From Myxococcales bacterium (lineage in GTDB: Bacteria > Myxococcota_A > Polyangia > Polyangiales > Houyiibacteriaceae): a stretch of 7,295 nucleotides of DNA. The notes beneath the pieces are model-generated. The model was not told where the DNA came from, ran no database searches, and saw only the letters and a program-made list of their open reading frames with translations. Shown here in pieces: positions 5,219 through 7,295 of this stretch. The stretch is from assembly GCA_030622585.1 (NCBI GenBank), contig JAUXFZ010000120.1, positions 1 through 7,295 on the forward strand. Reading direction: 5' to 3'. Positions within the stretch are counted from its first letter, which is position 1, and each line of letters opens with the position of its first letter. The position numbers and the translations under genes are program-made.

Positions 5219-6277
5219 TCAGGACTGTTCTCGAAGCCTGTATTCCCAGCGACAGGCAATATCGTTCGAGTCCATGCGCGGCGGTAGCTTGAGCGGTTTG
5301 CACTCGATCTTCCGGTTGAGCATCTCGCCCGATATGGGCATGCCGGCAATGCAGATGTCGCAGCAGTGTTTGAGTCGAACGTCGTCGAAATGCTCGAAGC
5401 GGTCCAACGCCGGGCATGCGTGATGAGTCATAATCCCGTGATTCTCGTCGATGAGTTCGAACTCGACATCAAGGATGCCGACCTCGCCCGGGGCGAACTG
5501 AAAGCTTCGCAATAAGCTCTCGACGTCGTTCCCGGTGACTCCCATGGCCTCCTGACCGATGCGCAAGTCGTGCTCGGCTGCGCCGTGGTCGATCCATACG
5601 TCTTTCTCGAGCTCCTGCGCTGCCTCATCACCGTAGCGTCGTCGGATGCCCGTGTACCAGCGATCGGTGGCGAGCATGTAGGCGACCGCCGCGCAGTTCC
5701 AGAGGAGCGCCAGTGTCTTTTCGTCGTAGTCGCTCAACACCTTGCGCTCGAACGCCTCGGTGTCGATTTCCGACGCGTGTGTCCCCTGCGACCGTTGCCA
5801 CGCTCTGAGCAGCAGCGCGAACCCGAGATCGATCCCCTTGCCTCGCGCGAGGCCCCGCGCTCTGCCCGGAGTGCCCACCCAAGCCGGCCTCCCGTGCTTC
5901 GGATTTGACGAAGCCCCCAACAGCCGCGAAGCGAATACAAGCCATTGGAACCAAGAACGATTGCCTGATAGCTCCTCGGGGATATCTGCTTGGTTGCGGC
6001 TGGCGACCGTCAGCAAATCAGGTTGGAGCTCAGTCGCGGCGACGATGAATCGAAGGTCGTCGAAGAAGAGTTGCTTCGGGGTTGCGCCGGTTTTCTCCGG
6101 CGGCCAGCCGCTGAGCGACACCGCATCGGCCACCTCCTGGCCATACTTCCCGGCGACGGCCGAAGACCAGGTTTCGCGGAGCTTCGCGTGAGCGTCGACC
6201 GTCCGATGCCACAAGTCGACCAATGTCTCGCGCGGCAGCTCGTGCGCTTTCAGGTTCGGTTTGAAAGGCTCACCCAT
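5219..6277 (-). CDS. Cysteine-rich protein resembling DUF6125 / ATC-hydrolase-type proteins, with internal duplication
   Basis: This is a 352-residue soluble protein with no signal peptide. The C-terminal half (about 183-349) looks like the DUF6125 group, which I recall as related to L-2-amino-thiazoline-4-carboxylate hydrolase-type proteins. It has a helical start TLALLW ... RWYTGIRRRYG ... VW (188-228), then HHACPALDRFE (285-295), HCCDICIAGMP (304-314), IECKPLKLPPR (324-334) and ACRWEY (341-346). All seven cysteines (194, 288, 305, 306, 309, 326, 342) lie in this half, suggesting a metal or thiol site; that is inference. Residues 18-58 align without gaps to 188-228 (11 of 41 identical, including three Trp and the Tyr-Gly pair), so the N-terminal half contains a second, cysteine-free copy of the helical part. 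A Gly/Arg-rich stretch (about 137-147) lies between the two copies. The start at 6277 is 24 bases after the gltA stop, so co-transcription is likely. Family assignment is from memory; catalytic function is unknown. Confidence 0.8.
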   Translation of the reverse strand: MGEPFKPNLKAHELPRETLVDLWHRTVDAHAKLRETWSSAVAGKYGQEVADAVSLSGWPPEKTGATPKQLFFDDLRFIVAATELQPDLLTVASRNQADIPEELSGNRSWFQWLVFASRLLGASSNPKHGRPAWVGTPGRARGLARGKGIDLGFALLLRAWQRSQGTHASEIDTEAFERKVLSDYDEKTLALLWNCAAVAYMLATDRWYTGIRRRYGDEAAQELEKDVWIDHGAAEHDLRIGQEAMGVTGNDVESLLRSFQFAPGEVGILDVEFELIDENHGIMTHHACPALDRFEHFDDVRLKHCCDICIAGMPISGEMLNRKIECKPLKLPPRMDSNDIACRWEYRLREQS

Positions 6278-6301
6278 ATCGAATCCACGACTGCGTCGGG
6301 G

Positions 6302-7295
6302 TTAGGGCGGCGGGCGGCGGGAGCCTGTGGGCTTGTAGTCGCGTTTGGTGGCTCCCATGTAGATTTGGCGCGGTCGGGCGATGCGTACGTCCGGGGCTTC
6401 CATCATCTCTTTCCAATGGGCGATCCAACCGGGGATGCGGCCTAGAGCGAACAGCACGGTGAACATTTCGGTGGGGATGCCCATCGCGCGGTAGATGATG
6501 CCGCTGTAGAAATCGACGTTCGGGTAGAGCTTTCGCTCGATGAAGTACTCGTCGGACAGCGCGACCTCTTCGAGCTGCCGCGCGATGTCGAAGAGCTCGT
6601 CTTCGATATTGAGATGGGCCAGCAGGTGGTCTGCGTACTTCTTGAGGATCATCGCGCGTGGGTCGAAGTTCTTGTAGACGCGGTGACCGAAGCCCATCAG
6701 CCGGCGCTCCCGGTTCTTCACCTGCTCCATGAACGCAGTGGAGTTGCCGCCCTCGTCGCGGATCTCTTCGAGCATGTCGATGACCGCTTGGTTGGCGCCG
6801 CCATGCAGCGGGCCCCAAAGCGCGGAAATGCCGGCGCTGATCGCGGCGTAGAGGTTGGCCTGGCTCGAGCCCACCATGCGAACGGTCGAGGTCGAGCAGT
6901 TCTGCTCGTGATCGGCGTGGAGGATCAGCAGGACGTTGAGCGCCTTCACCAGCTCCGGGTCGGGTAGATAGGTCGGTTCTGCGGGGTGCGAGAACATCAT
7001 GTGCAGGAAGTTCCCGCAGTAGTCGAGATCGTTCTTGGGATAGGCTACCGGCCGACCTTGCCTCTTTTGGTAGCTGAACCCCGCGATTGTACGAAGCTTG
7101 GAAAGCAATCGCGCGATGTCCTGCTTGTTGCTGGGGTCGGGCTCGATACTCTCCGGGTAGTACGCGGAAAGTGCGCTTACCATGGAGGAGAGAACCGCCA
7201 TCGGGTGCGCCTTCGACGGGAACCCATCGAACAGATGGCGCATGTCTTCGTGCAACATGCTGTGGTACGTGAGGAGATTCGAAAACTCGTCGAGC
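6302..7295 (-). CDS. gltA: Citrate synthase, type II (partial, 5' end outside window)
   Basis: The enzyme condenses oxaloacetate with acetyl-CoA to citrate, the entry step of the TCA cycle in the cytoplasm. 330 residues are visible; the frame stays open to the window edge, so an internal Met at 7258 is not the start. About 100 N-terminal residues are missing compared with E. coli GltA (427). Visible motifs include HSMLHEDMRHLFDGF, YPKNDLDYCGNFLHMMF, LILHADHEQNCSTSTVR, LWGPLHGGANQA, LMGFGHRVYKNFDPRA, LYPNVDFYSGIIYRAMG and ARPRQIYMG. Counting from the first visible residue, the catalytic residues are His164 (LHGGAN), His204 (GHRVYK) and Asp261 (VDFYSG), matching E. coli His264, His305 and Asp362 with spacing conserved within one residue. 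The strong similarity to E. coli GltA suggests the hexameric bacterial type rather than a methylcitrate synthase. It is the first visible gene of a leftward cluster, and its promoter lies outside. Confidence 0.97.
   Translation of the reverse strand, partial: LDEFSNLLTYHSMLHEDMRHLFDGFPSKAHPMAVLSSMVSALSAYYPESIEPDPSNKQDIARLLSKLRTIAGFSYQKRQGRPVAYPKNDLDYCGNFLHMMFSHPAEPTYLPDPELVKALNVLLILHADHEQNCSTSTVRMVGSSQANLYAAISAGISALWGPLHGGANQAVIDMLEEIRDEGGNSTAFMEQVKNRERRLMGFGHRVYKNFDPRAMILKKYADHLLAHLNIEDELFDIARQLEEVALSDEYFIERKLYPNVDFYSGIIYRAMGIPTEMFTVLFALGRIPGWIAHWKEMMEAPDVRIARPRQIYMGATKRDYKPTGSRRPPP

Noticed and set aside
5160..5417. Upstream extension of the exported-protein frame giving 408 residues
   Set aside because: It runs through the 3' end of the 352-residue gene and would bury a clear signal peptide inside the protein; the Shine-Dalgarno supports the start at 5153.
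1..7295. A CRISPR array, toxin-antitoxin pair, integrase, transposase or defence island
   Set aside because: No repeat-spacer pattern, inverted terminal repeats or matching protein motifs were seen; the helicase is a housekeeping Rep-type protein without a nuclease fusion or partner gene.

Overview
The window is a 7.3-kb piece of a G+C-rich bacterial chromosome (roughly 60% G+C by eye). Gene style and content suggest a deltaproteobacterial or Myxococcota-like, aerobic, Gram-negative host. The clues are a hexameric-type citrate synthase, a Rep-type helicase, a secreted beta-rich (probably outer-membrane) protein, a six-helix sensor module of a kind I recall from myxobacterial kinases, and a small HNHG/CCEKQC protein that I associate loosely with that group. 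The taxonomic call is inference. I see no insertion sequences, CRISPR arrays, tRNA or rRNA genes, phage genes or long DNA repeats, and no gene-free stretch longer than about 110 bases.

Layout. Left, minus strand: the N-terminal part of a six-helix membrane sensor protein (1-612, running off the window). A 110-base gap (613-722) holds a possible promoter for it and, directly upstream of that, a possible terminator for the next gene. That gene encodes a 154-residue cysteine-containing protein of unknown function (723-1187, minus). Divergent from it, with only 18 bases between the start codons, is a haloalkane dehalogenase-like alpha/beta hydrolase (1206-2123, plus). Fifty bases further on is a Rep-like superfamily 1 helicase starting at TTG (2174-4189, plus). 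It converges on a minus-strand gene for a secreted beta-rich protein (4191-5153), with one base between the two stop codons.

The right part reads leftward as a likely operon: citrate synthase gltA (6302-7295, 5' end outside), then a 352-residue cysteine-rich protein (5219-6277), then the beta-rich exported protein (4191-5153), with gaps of 24 and 65 bases. The 352-residue protein looks like the DUF6125 / amino-thiazoline-carboxylate-hydrolase type and carries an internal duplication.

Functionally this is mostly a set of individual genes: central metabolism (gltA), replication or repair (rep), a hydrolase possibly acting on halogenated compounds, and signal transduction. I do not see a multi-gene defence or biosynthetic system. 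The points most worth a second look are the duplicated-domain protein in the gltA cluster, the small HNHG/CCEKQC protein paired head-to-head with the dehalogenase, and the active-site signature of that dehalogenase.
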